Below, one piece after another: positions 1 through 7,396 of a stretch of 20,213 nucleotides of DNA. The notes beneath the pieces were generated by a model, which had not been told where the DNA came from, searched no databases, and saw only the letters and a program-made list of their open reading frames with translations. Origin of the DNA: JASHVB01 sp049522565 (GTDB lineage: Bacteria > Pseudomonadota > Alphaproteobacteria > Acetobacterales > Acetobacteraceae); the NCBI GenBank assembly GCA_049522565.1, contig JBEKNT010000076.1:1-20213 (forward strand). The letters run 5' to 3'. The first letter of the stretch is position 1; every line of letters starts with the position of its first letter. Made by a program: the position numbers and the translations under genes.

Positions 1-15
1 GACAGCAGGCGGCGC

Positions 16-49
16 GATCGCAGTGTCGCTGCGCTTCTGGCAATGACAG
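16..49. repeat. Isolated arm of a palindromic intergenic repeat
   Basis: This stretch ends in GGCAATGACAG. Along its length it resembles the right arm of the palindromic element at 8945-8981 (GAT-GC, GTCGCT, CGCT, GCAATGAC in the same order). The other arm, if present, lies outside the window. The rest of 1-140 holds no gene I can support. It ends in a G-rich ribosome-binding site (about 129-134) for the first gene. Confidence 0.45.
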
Positions 50-140
50 CCCAGAGTGCGTCCCTGTGCAATGGGCGGCACTGGCCAAACCGCACCGTCG
101 CGACGTAAGAGTTGCGGCAACGTGACAGTGGGGGAAATGG

Positions 141-1184
141 ATGGCGATCGGCGTGACGCGGCGTGCAATCGCGGCCGGCATCGGCGCGACGGCGGCCGCC
201 AGCCTCCTGCCGCGCGCGGCGCGCGCCGATCTCGATGCGTTGGCGGATGCGGCGCGCAAGGAAGCCACGCTGACCTGGTACGTTGCGCAAATGAGCGGCG
301 AGGCGGCCGAGGCGATGGGCCGGCGGTTCACCCAGCGTTATCCCGGCGTAACGGTAGCGGTGATCCGCACCACCGGCCAGGTGGCGTATCAGCGCATCAT
401 GCAGGAACTGAAGAACGGCGCGCCGCAATGCGACGTGTTCAGCACCACCGACATCGCACACATGCCGGAGCTGAAGCAGCGCAACGCCTTGGCACACTAC
501 GCGGCGGAAAATGCCAGCGCGCTGGCGGCGCCGTTCCAGGGGCTTGGTGAACCTGGCTATTATTATCCGACGACGGCGTCGTTCCAGGGGCTGGTGTATT
601 CCACCACGCATGTCAAACCCGAGGACGTGCCGCGCACCTGCACCGACCTGCTGGATGCGAAATGGCAGGGCCGCATCGGCCTGGCGCATCCGGCATTCAG
701 CGGTTTTTTCGGCCAGTGGGTGCTGGCGATGCGCAAACTGCACGGCTGGGCGTTCTTCGAGCAACTGGCGAAGAACAACCCACGGATCGGTCGTTCCGGC
801 AACGATCCGCTGACCCTGGTGAACGCCGGCGAGTGCCTGGTCGGCACCGGGCCGCTCAGCACGGCGATGCAGAACGTCGACAAGGGCAATCCGGTCGGCT
901 TCATCTATCCCGAGGATGCCACGGTGATCACCGTCGGTCCGTCGGCGGTACTGGCGACGGCGCCGCATCCGAATGCCGCGCGGCTGTATCTCGAATGGCT
1001 GTTCAGTTCCGACTACGCGCAGGCCTGCGCCGAATGGCACCTGGAGCCGGTGCGCGCCGATGCGCCGCCGATCAAAGGCGCCAGGCCAATCGGCGCGTTC
1101 AAGTCGATGGCGCTGAGCACCGCGGAGATCGCCAAGGGCATCCCCGAGGTGATCGAGCAATGGCGCGATACGTTTGGGAATTGA
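141..1184 (+). CDS. ABC transporter periplasmic binding protein, paralogue 1 of 4
   Basis: This is a 347-residue extracellular solute-binding protein of the AfuA/Fbp-like class (family 1/6 type binding proteins). The N-terminus MAIGVTRRAIAAG, followed by a small hydrophobic stretch and a PRAARAD cleavage region, is a Tat-type signal peptide (RRAI after T). The protein would therefore be exported folded to the periplasm to deliver a ligand to the downstream permease. The mature part has the blocks TLTWYVAQ, VIRTTGQVAYQR, PQCDVFSTTDIAH, HPAFSG, NNPRIGRSGNDP and NAGECLVG, and ends in PEVIEQWRDTFG. All are shared with the three following genes. The ATG follows GGGGG at a suitable distance. Two Cys (in PQCDVF and GEC) are conserved in all four copies and may form a disulphide (inference). 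The ligand is unknown; ferric iron, polyamine or an organic acid cannot be separated by eye. Confidence 0.9.
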   Translation: MAIGVTRRAIAAGIGATAAASLLPRAARADLDALADAARKEATLTWYVAQMSGEAAEAMGRRFTQRYPGVTVAVIRTTGQVAYQRIMQELKNGAPQCDVFSTTDIAHMPELKQRNALAHYAAENASALAAPFQGLGEPGYYYPTTASFQGLVYSTTHVKPEDVPRTCTDLLDAKWQGRIGLAHPAFSGFFGQWVLAMRKLHGWAFFEQLAKNNPRIGRSGNDPLTLVNAGECLVGTGPLSTAMQNVDKGNPVGFIYPEDATVITVGPSAVLATAPHPNAARLYLEWLFSSDYAQACAEWHLEPVRADAPPIKGARPIGAFKSMALSTAEIAKGIPEVIEQWRDTFGN

Positions 1185-1218
1185 GCGAATGGCGGGCGGC
1201 ACTGGCGGATCGCCTCTC

Positions 1219-1305
1219 GTCATGGCGGGCGAAGGCCCGCCATCCACGACTATGCCGCATCCCACGCAGGAAAGTCGTGGATGGCGGGCCTCTGCCCGCC
1301 ATGAC
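1219..1305. repeat. Palindromic (REP-like) intergenic element between binding-protein genes 1 and 2
   Basis: Two 33-nt arms (1219-1251 and 1273-1305) are reverse complements with two mismatches, separated by 21 nt. Each arm also holds its own small inverted repeat (GGCGGGC...GCCCGCC). The element fills most of the 142-nt gap between the first two binding-protein genes. It could act in the mRNA as a strong hairpin that stabilises or attenuates the transcript. There is no T-run typical of an intrinsic terminator. Confidence 0.85.
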
Positions 1306-1326
1306 GTGGATAGCAGGAGCCAAACC

Positions 1327-2364
1327 ATGACCATCACCCGACGCCACATCATGACCGGCTTCGGCGCAGCGGGGATCGCGGCGGCCTTGCCGCGCCTTGC
1401 CCGCGCCGACATCGCTGCCCTGGAGGAAGCCGCGCGCAAGGAAGCCAGCGTGACCTGGTACATCGCCCAGGTGGACACCGAAACGGCCGAAGCGATGGGC
1501 CGCGCCTTTACCGCGAAATATCCCGGCGTGACAGTCGCCGCGATCCGCACCACCGGCCAGGTTGCCTATGAACGGCTGATGCAGGAACTGAAGAACAACG
1601 CACCGCAATGCGACGTGTTCAGCGGCACCGACATCGCGCAATATCCGGAATTGAAAAAGCGCAACCAGCTCGCCAACTACACGCCCGCCGGCGCGGCCAC
1701 GCTGCTGCCGGCGTTCCATCCCGTGGAGGACCCTGGCTACTGGTACCCCGCCGCCTCCAACACCCATCTGCTGGTGCACCACGCGCAGAAGGTGACGGCG
1801 GCCGAGGCGCCAAGGAACTGGCCCGACCTGCTGGATCCGAAATGGAAAGGCCGTGTGGCCACCGGGCATCCGGCGTTTTCCGGCTGCACCGGCATCTGGG
1901 CGCTGGCGTTGCGTAAGCAATACGGCTGGGAGTTCTTCGAAAAACTCGCGAAGAACAATCCGCGCATCGGCCGCTCCGGCAACGATCCTGTCACCCTGAT
2001 CAATGCCGGCGAGTGCCTGGTCGGGCCGGCGCCGGCGAACACGGCGTTCCAGCAGGTGGACAAGGGCAATCCGATCGCCCCGGTCTACCCCATCGATGGC
2101 GCAACGTTATGCGTCGGTCCCTCGGCGGTGATGGCGAGAGCGCCGCATCCCAACGCCGCACGGCTGTTCATGGAATGGCTGATGAGCGACGATTTCGCGA
2201 AGCTGTCGGTCGCCAACCATGGCGACCCTGTGCATCCGGGCCTGACATTGACCTCCGGACAGCAGCCGCTCGACCAGGTGGCGGTGATGGCCCTGTCGGT
2301 GGACGAAATCGCCAAGGGCGTTCCCGAAGTCATCGAGCAATGGCGGGATACGTTCGGAAGCTGA
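1327..2364 (+). CDS. ABC transporter periplasmic binding protein, paralogue 2 of 4
   Basis: This 345-residue binding protein is homologous along its length to its neighbours. The start is the ATG at 1327, because GGAG lies seven bases upstream and the protein then begins MTITRRHIMTGFG, a Tat signal with a PRLARAD cleavage region. The open frame continues further upstream but only through the palindromic repeat. Shared blocks are SVTWYIAQ, IRTTGQVAYERL, PQCDVFSGTDIA, GHPAFSGCTG, NNPRIGRSGNDP and GECLVG, and the tail PEVIEQWRDTFGS. An extra Cys in FSGCTG is shared with paralogue 3 only, which suggests these two are closer relatives. Role: periplasmic ligand capture for the same importer (inference from gene order). 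Confidence 0.9.
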   Translation: MTITRRHIMTGFGAAGIAAALPRLARADIAALEEAARKEASVTWYIAQVDTETAEAMGRAFTAKYPGVTVAAIRTTGQVAYERLMQELKNNAPQCDVFSGTDIAQYPELKKRNQLANYTPAGAATLLPAFHPVEDPGYWYPAASNTHLLVHHAQKVTAAEAPRNWPDLLDPKWKGRVATGHPAFSGCTGIWALALRKQYGWEFFEKLAKNNPRIGRSGNDPVTLINAGECLVGPAPANTAFQQVDKGNPIAPVYPIDGATLCVGPSAVMARAPHPNAARLFMEWLMSDDFAKLSVANHGDPVHPGLTLTSGQQPLDQVAVMALSVDEIAKGVPEVIEQWRDTFGS

Positions 2365-2385
2365 ACGACGCGGGGGAGAGCAGGG

Positions 2386-3429
2386 ATGGCGGAATTCATA
2401 ACGCGTCGCGCGGCGGCGTCCGGGCTGGCGACGCTAGGCGCCGTCGTCCTGCGGCCGCGCGGCGGGATCGCCGATTCCGCCGGCGTGGAAGCAGCGGCGC
2501 GCAGCGAAGGCTCGGTGACCTGGTATATGGCGCAGGCGGATGCGGAAACCTCCGAGGCGCTGGGCCGCGCCTTCTCCAAAGAGCACCCCGGCATCAGCGT
2601 CTCGGTGATCCGCACCACCGGTCAGGTCGCCTTCCAGCGCCTGTTGATGGACATCAAGAACCACACGCCGCAATGCGACGTCTTCAGCGCCACCGACATC
2701 GCCCACATGCCGATCCTGAAGGAGCGGCAGGAGCTGACGCCCTTCACGCCGGACAACGCCGCCGGACTGATGCCGGCGTTCAAGCGCGTCTCCGATGACG
2801 GCTATTACTACGTCACCAATGCCGGCCGGTATTTCCTGATCTACAACAACCAGAAGGTGACAGCGGAAGCATCGCCCAAGGCATGGACCGACCTGCTGCT
2901 TCCGCAATGGAAGGGCCGGGTGGCGACCGGGCATCCCGCGTTCAGCGGCTGCACCGGCGTCTGGGCGCTGTCGCTGAAGAAGCTGTACGGCTGGGAATTT
3001 TTCGAGAAACTCGCCGCCAACAACCCACGCATCGGCCGTTCCGCAGCCGACCCGATCACCTTGCTCAATGCCGGCGAATGCGTGGTGGGCGTGGGTGCGG
3101 CCGGCGGTGCCTACCCCGCCCAGGACAAGGGCAATCCGATCGGCATCAACCACCCGACCGACGGTCTGGTGCTGTGCGTCGGGCCGTCGGCCATCCCGGC
3201 GCACGCGCCGCATCCGAACGCGGCGAAACTCTTCCTGGACTGGCTGCTGAGCGACAGCTATTCGCGGCTGGTCGCGCGCGACGGCACCGAGCCGCTGCGC
3301 GCCGGCGTGCCGCCGCGGCCGGGCCAGCCGCCGCTGGCCAGCCAGAAAGTCATTCCGCTAACGGTGGAGGAGATCCGCAAGGGCGTCCCCGAGGTGATTG
3401 AGCAATGGCGGGATACCTTCGGCAGCTGA
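2386..3429 (+). CDS. ABC transporter periplasmic binding protein, paralogue 3 of 4
   Basis: This 347-residue protein starts 21 bp after the previous stop, behind a G/A-rich ribosome-binding site (GGGGGAGAGCAGGG). It keeps the family blocks VTWYMAQ, VIRTTGQVAFQRL, PQCDVFSATDIAHMP, GHPAFSGCTG and GECVVG, and the tail PEVIEQWRDTFGS. It is the most divergent copy in two places. The leader, ITRRAAASGLATLG then LRPRGGIADSAG, lacks the clean PR-ARAD cleavage region of the other three. The ligand-region motif reads GRSAADP instead of GRSGNDP. It may bind a different ligand variant or be exported less efficiently (inference). Confidence 0.88.
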   Translation: MAEFITRRAAASGLATLGAVVLRPRGGIADSAGVEAAARSEGSVTWYMAQADAETSEALGRAFSKEHPGISVSVIRTTGQVAFQRLLMDIKNHTPQCDVFSATDIAHMPILKERQELTPFTPDNAAGLMPAFKRVSDDGYYYVTNAGRYFLIYNNQKVTAEASPKAWTDLLLPQWKGRVATGHPAFSGCTGVWALSLKKLYGWEFFEKLAANNPRIGRSAADPITLLNAGECVVGVGAAGGAYPAQDKGNPIGINHPTDGLVLCVGPSAIPAHAPHPNAAKLFLDWLLSDSYSRLVARDGTEPLRAGVPPRPGQPPLASQKVIPLTVEEIRKGVPEVIEQWRDTFGS

Positions 3430-3492
3430 GTTGCGCCGACCGCCTCTGGTCAGCGCGCCACTGCTCTGCTTAACGTCGCGCCAGGAGGCGAC

Positions 3493-4533
3493 ATGTCCCA
3501 GACCATATCACGACGCCGGCTTGCCACCGGCCTGGCCGCGCTCGGCGCCAGTGCCGTGCTGCCACGTGCCGCGCGCGCCGACATTGCGGCGCTGGAGGCA
3601 GCGGCGCGCAAGGAAGCCACGCTGACCTGGTACATCGCCCAGGTGGACGGCGAGACCGCCGAAGTCATGGGCAAGGCGTTCACCGCGCAATATCCCGGGG
3701 TGAAAGTCGCGGTGATCCGTACCACCGGCCAGGTCGCGTACGAGCGCCTGTTGCAGGACCTGAAGAACGACGCGCCGCAATGCGACGTGTTCAGCACCAC
3801 CGATATCGCGCACATGCCGGCGCTGATGAAACGCAAGGCGCTGGCCAACTACACGCCGGACAACGCCGCCGCGCTGGCGCCGGCGTTCCAGGGGCTGGGG
3901 CAGGACGGCTACTGGTATCCGAACCATTCCACCCTCATGGTGATCATTGCCAACACCCAGCACGTGAAGCCGGAGGAGACGCCGAAGAACTGGCCCGACC
4001 TGCTGGATCCGAAATGGAAAGGCCGGGTCGCGTTCGGCCATCCGGCGTTTTCCGGCTATGTCGGCGTGTGGACCGTGCAGATGCGCAAGCTCTACGGCTG
4101 GGACTATTTCGACAAGCTGGCCAAGAACAATCCCCGCATCGGCCGTTCCGGCAACGACCCCATCACCTTGCTCAATGCCGGCGAGTGCGTCACCGGGTTG
4201 GGGCCGCTGGCGACCGCGCTGTTGACGGCGTCCAAGGGTAATCCGATGGGCGTCGTCTATCCGACCGACGGTTCGGTGCTGTGCATCGGTCCGTCCGGTG
4301 TGCTGGCCAACGCGCCGCATCCCAACGCCGCGCGGCTGTTCATGAACTGGCTGCTGAGCCGCGAATGCGCCCAGGTCATGGCTGACAATTTCCAGACCCC
4401 GGTGCGCGACGACGTGCCGCCCAAGCCGGGCGCCAAACCGCTGTCGGAGGTGAAGCTGCTGCGCCTGACGACCGAGGAAATCGCCAAGGGCGTGCCGGAG
4501 GTGATCGAGCAATGGCGAGACACGTTTTCGTGA
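3493..4533 (+). CDS. ABC transporter periplasmic binding protein, paralogue 4 of 4
   Basis: This 346-residue protein starts at an ATG seven bases after an AGGAGG, the strongest ribosome-binding site of the four copies. The leader MSQTISRRRLATGLAALG followed by PRAARAD is a typical Tat signal. The mature protein carries TLTWYIAQ, VIRTTGQVAYERLL, PQCDVFSTTDIAHMP, GHPAFSGYVG, NNPRIGRSGNDP and GECVTG, and ends PEVIEQWRDTF. It lies directly before the permease, separated by 38 to 44 nt that hold a perfect hairpin. It is probably the principal binding protein of the system, given its ribosome-binding site and position (inference). Confidence 0.9.
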   Translation: MSQTISRRRLATGLAALGASAVLPRAARADIAALEAAARKEATLTWYIAQVDGETAEVMGKAFTAQYPGVKVAVIRTTGQVAYERLLQDLKNDAPQCDVFSTTDIAHMPALMKRKALANYTPDNAAALAPAFQGLGQDGYWYPNHSTLMVIIANTQHVKPEETPKNWPDLLDPKWKGRVAFGHPAFSGYVGVWTVQMRKLYGWDYFDKLAKNNPRIGRSGNDPITLLNAGECVTGLGPLATALLTASKGNPMGVVYPTDGSVLCIGPSGVLANAPHPNAARLFMNWLLSRECAQVMADNFQTPVRDDVPPKPGAKPLSEVKLLRLTTEEIAKGVPEVIEQWRDTFS

Positions 4534-4540
4534 CCGAAAA

Positions 4541-4565
4541 CCTCTCCCGCCTGCGGCGGGAGAGG
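4541..4565 (+). promoter_or_regulatory. Perfect stem-loop covering the permease ribosome-binding site
   Basis: CCTCTCCCGCC (4541-4551) and GGCGGGAGAGG (4555-4565) form a perfect 11-bp stem with a 3-nt loop. The 3' arm contains the only Shine-Dalgarno-like sequence (GGAGAGG) in front of the permease gene, so folding would hide it. No T-run follows, so it is not a classical terminator. Likely roles are stabilising the upstream binding-protein mRNA and lowering permease translation (inference). Confidence 0.7.
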
Positions 4566-4571
4566 TAGATA

Positions 4572-6308
4572 TTGACCATGAGCCAGGCCCAACTCACCGA
4601 CGCTCCGACCATCGCCACAACGCGCCGGCGCACGTTCGAGCCGCTGCTGCTGCTATGGATCGCCCTCGCGGTGGCGCTGCTGTTCCTGGTGGTGAACCCG
4701 CTATTCCGCCTGGTGCAGCTCAGCCTCCAGGACGCCGACACCGGCGCCTTCACCCTGGCAAACTACGCCGCCGCCTATGGCCGGGAACGCTACCTCGTCG
4801 CGATGTGGAACTCGCTGGCGCTCGGCTTCTGGGTGACGGTGCTGTGCCTGATCTTCGCCGTGCCGCTCGCCTGGGCGGTGGCGCGCACCGACATGCCGGC
4901 GAAGGGCGCGGTGCGGCTGCTGGTGCTGGGCGCGTTCGTCACGCCGCCCTATCTCGGCTCGATCGCCTGGATCCTGCTGGCGGGTCCCAACTCCGGCTGG
5001 CTCAACCGCGTGTGGATGGCGCTGACCGGCGCGGACCATGGCCTGTTCAACATCTATTCCTTCGCCGGTCTGGTGTTCAATATCGCGATCTACTCCTTCC
5101 CCTACATTTTTATCTTCACGTCAGCGGCGCTGGATGTGGTGTCGTCGGAAATGGAGGACGCCGCCAACATCCTGGGCGCCGGCACGCTGCGCACCACGTT
5201 CCGCATCACCCTGCCGATGGTCATGCCCGCGATCCTGGCCGGTGCCATCGTCACCTTCCTGGAAGCGATTGCGTTGTTCGGCACGCCGGCGCTGATCGCC
5301 ATCCCGGCACGGTTCAACGTCGTCACCACCCAATTGCTCCAGTTCTTCGGCCAGCCGATCCGCGCCGAGGTCGCCGCCGCCTACGCCGTGCCGCTGCTGC
5401 TGATCACCGTGGCGCTGTTCGGCGTGCAGCGGCTGATCATCCGCCGCCGCGGTTTCATTGCCCTTACCGGCAAGGGCGGCGACCGCCGCACCATCGAACT
5501 CGGCCTGTGGCGCTGGGTCATGCTCGGCTACGCGCTGTTCGTGCTGTCGCTGTCGGTCGTGCTGCCATACTTCGTGCTGGCGCAGGCGGCGCTGTCGAAA
5601 GCCTGGGGCAGGGGGCTCAGCCTCAGCAACCTGACCCTGCACAACTTCACCTACCTGCTGTTCGAGCATGAGACGGCGCGGCAGTCCGTGATCAACAGCT
5701 TCACCTACGCGGCGGCAGCGGCTTGCATCGCCATGACGCTCGCCCTGTCGATCGCCTATATCGTCAGCCGCCGCCTGCTGCCCGCCGCCGGCGTGTTGAG
5801 CTTCGTCGCCATGGCGCCGTTTGTCGTGCCGGGCATCGTGCTGGCGATCGCCTTCTACGCCGCCTATGCGCCGCCGCCGCTGGCGCTGTATGGCACCGCA
5901 ACGATCCTCATCCTGGCCTTCGCCACGCGCTTCCTGCCGATCGGCTACGCCAACGCCCACGCCGCGATCCGCAGCATCAACCCGGAGATGGAGGACGCGG
6001 TGCGCATCCTCGGCGGCGGCCGCTTGCTCGCCATCCGCCGCGTGCTGGTGCCGCTGATGCAGCGCAGCCTGATCGGCGCCTGGCTGCTGGTGTTCATTCC
6101 GGCCACGCGCGAGCTGTCCACCGCGATGTTCCTGTATGGACCGAATACACGGACCATGTCAGTGATGCTGATGGATATGAGCGAGGAGGGGAATTTCGAA
6201 ACCCTGGCCGCGCTCGGCTTCATGCTGCTGGCATCGACCCTGGTGATCGTCGGGCTCGCCACCAGCCTGCTGGGGCGGGACTTCATGCTGCGACGGGAAC
6301 GTGGATGA
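4572..6308 (+). CDS. ABC transporter permease, two fused MetI-like domains
   Basis: This is a 578-residue inner-membrane permease with two binding-protein-dependent transport domains in one chain, as in FbpB-type ferric permeases (usual size 500-580). Each half has a coupling (EAA) loop: EMEDAANILGAGTLRTTF from about residue 193 and EMEDAVRILGGGRLLAIRR from about residue 472. Many hydrophobic segments lie between them; about 12 helices are expected for the family. One gene thus supplies the whole pore. Two starts are possible: TTG at 4572, six bases from GAGG, or ATG at 4578, which is 12 bases from it. I list the TTG because of spacing, and the difference is two residues. The end overlaps the ATPase start by ATGA, so the two are translationally coupled. 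Confidence 0.93.
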   Translation: MTMSQAQLTDAPTIATTRRRTFEPLLLLWIALAVALLFLVVNPLFRLVQLSLQDADTGAFTLANYAAAYGRERYLVAMWNSLALGFWVTVLCLIFAVPLAWAVARTDMPAKGAVRLLVLGAFVTPPYLGSIAWILLAGPNSGWLNRVWMALTGADHGLFNIYSFAGLVFNIAIYSFPYIFIFTSAALDVVSSEMEDAANILGAGTLRTTFRITLPMVMPAILAGAIVTFLEAIALFGTPALIAIPARFNVVTTQLLQFFGQPIRAEVAAAYAVPLLLITVALFGVQRLIIRRRGFIALTGKGGDRRTIELGLWRWVMLGYALFVLSLSVVLPYFVLAQAALSKAWGRGLSLSNLTLHNFTYLLFEHETARQSVINSFTYAAAAACIAMTLALSIAYIVSRRLLPAAGVLSFVAMAPFVVPGIVLAIAFYAAYAPPPLALYGTATILILAFATRFLPIGYANAHAAIRSINPEMEDAVRILGGGRLLAIRRVLVPLMQRSLIGAWLLVFIPATRELSTAMFLYGPNTRTMSVMLMDMSEEGNFETLAALGFMLLASTLVIVGLATSLLGRDFMLRRERG

Positions 6309-7396
6309 CCAAGCTTTCGTTGATTGACCTGGGCAAGAGTTTCGGCGCGACACCGGCGGTGCAGAACGTCACGCTGGCGCTACAGCCTGGCGAATTCGTA
6401 TCATTGCTCGGGCCGTCGGGCTGCGGCAAGACGACGACGCTGCGCATGATCGCCGGCTTCATCAAGCCGACCGCCGGGCGCATCGAAATGAACGGTGCGC
6501 TGCTGTCGTCGCCCAGCCAGGTGGTGCCGCCGGAAAAGCGCGGCATGTCGATGATCTTCCAAAGCTACGCGATCTGGCCGAACATGACGGTGGGGCAGAA
6601 CGTCGCGTTCGGATTGAAGCTGCGCAAGCTGGGCGCGGCGGAGACGAACGAGCGGCTGGACCGCATGCTCGACGTGGTGCGGCTGAAGCATCTGAAGGAC
6701 CGCTATCCGGCGGAGTTGTCCGGCGGCCAGCAGCAGCGCGTGGCACTGGCGCGCGCCATCGTCATCGAACCCGAGGTGTTATTGCTCGACGAGCCGCTGT
6801 CCAATCTCGACGCCAATTTGCGCGAGGAGATGCGCAGCGAAATCCGCCGCCTGCACGACGCCTTCCGTATCACCACGGTCTATGTGACACATGACCAGGC
6901 GGAGGCGATGGTGACCTCCGACCGCATCGTGGTGATGAACCACGGACGGATCGAACAGGTGGACGATCCGGTGTCGATGTACACCCGGCCGAAGACCCGG
7001 TTCGTTGCGGGGTTTATCGGGCGCACGAATTTTCTCGACGGCAGGCTGGACGGCGGCAGCATCGCTTTTCCGGGGTTCACCGTGCGCGCGGATCTGGCGC
7101 CGGATGCCGGCAGCCTGACTCGCGATGCGAGTTTTGCGGTGCGGCCGCAGAACATCGTCATCCATCGCGCCGCGCCGGCGGGGGGAAATAGCGGCTGGTG
7201 GGTGCAGGGCCGGATCGCCGAACGGGCCTATCTTGGCGAGTATTGGGAATACGTCGTGCGTCCGGCGGACGCCGACCTGCGGCTGCGCGTCATCGCCGCG
7301 CCCGGGGAAGTGTATGCCGCCGACGAGAGCGTCTGGCTGGAGATCGATCCGCGCAGCATCGCGCGTATTCCAAGTCCGGAAGGAACCGCCCTATGA
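6305..7396 (+). CDS. ABC transporter ATP-binding protein
   Basis: This 363-residue cytoplasmic ATPase energises the importer. All motifs are present: Walker A GPSGCGKT (36-43), Q-loop Gln in IFQSYAIWP (about 86), signature LSGGQQQR (from 138), Walker B LLLDEP (Asp162, Glu163) and switch His196 in VYVTHDQAEA. The C-terminal 130 residues form a TOBE-like regulatory part, as in the PotA/FbpC/UgpC group. The ATG at 6305 is chosen because it overlaps the permease stop (ATGA) and places MTKLSLIDLGKSFG at the normal N-terminus. The longer upstream frame lies inside the permease. It is a typical iron/polyamine/organophosphate-type importer ATPase; the substrate is not predictable. Confidence 0.95.
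   Translation: MTKLSLIDLGKSFGATPAVQNVTLALQPGEFVSLLGPSGCGKTTTLRMIAGFIKPTAGRIEMNGALLSSPSQVVPPEKRGMSMIFQSYAIWPNMTVGQNVAFGLKLRKLGAAETNERLDRMLDVVRLKHLKDRYPAELSGGQQQRVALARAIVIEPEVLLLDEPLSNLDANLREEMRSEIRRLHDAFRITTVYVTHDQAEAMVTSDRIVVMNHGRIEQVDDPVSMYTRPKTRFVAGFIGRTNFLDGRLDGGSIAFPGFTVRADLAPDAGSLTRDASFAVRPQNIVIHRAAPAGGNSGWWVQGRIAERAYLGEYWEYVVRPADADLRLRVIAAPGEVYAADESVWLEIDPRSIARIPSPEGTAL

Noticed and set aside
1219..1305. CRISPR repeat or insertion sequence
   Set aside because: There are only two inverted arms, no direct repeats with spacers, and no transposase frame. The same applies to the other palindromic elements.
3508..4512. A 334-codon minus-strand open frame opposite binding-protein gene 4
   Set aside because: Its translation mirrors similar antisense frames in the paralogous genes and has no recognisable domain.
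141..4533. The four binding-protein genes as an assembly duplication artefact
   Set aside because: They differ in sequence throughout, have distinct leaders and ribosome-binding sites, and have different intergenic gaps.
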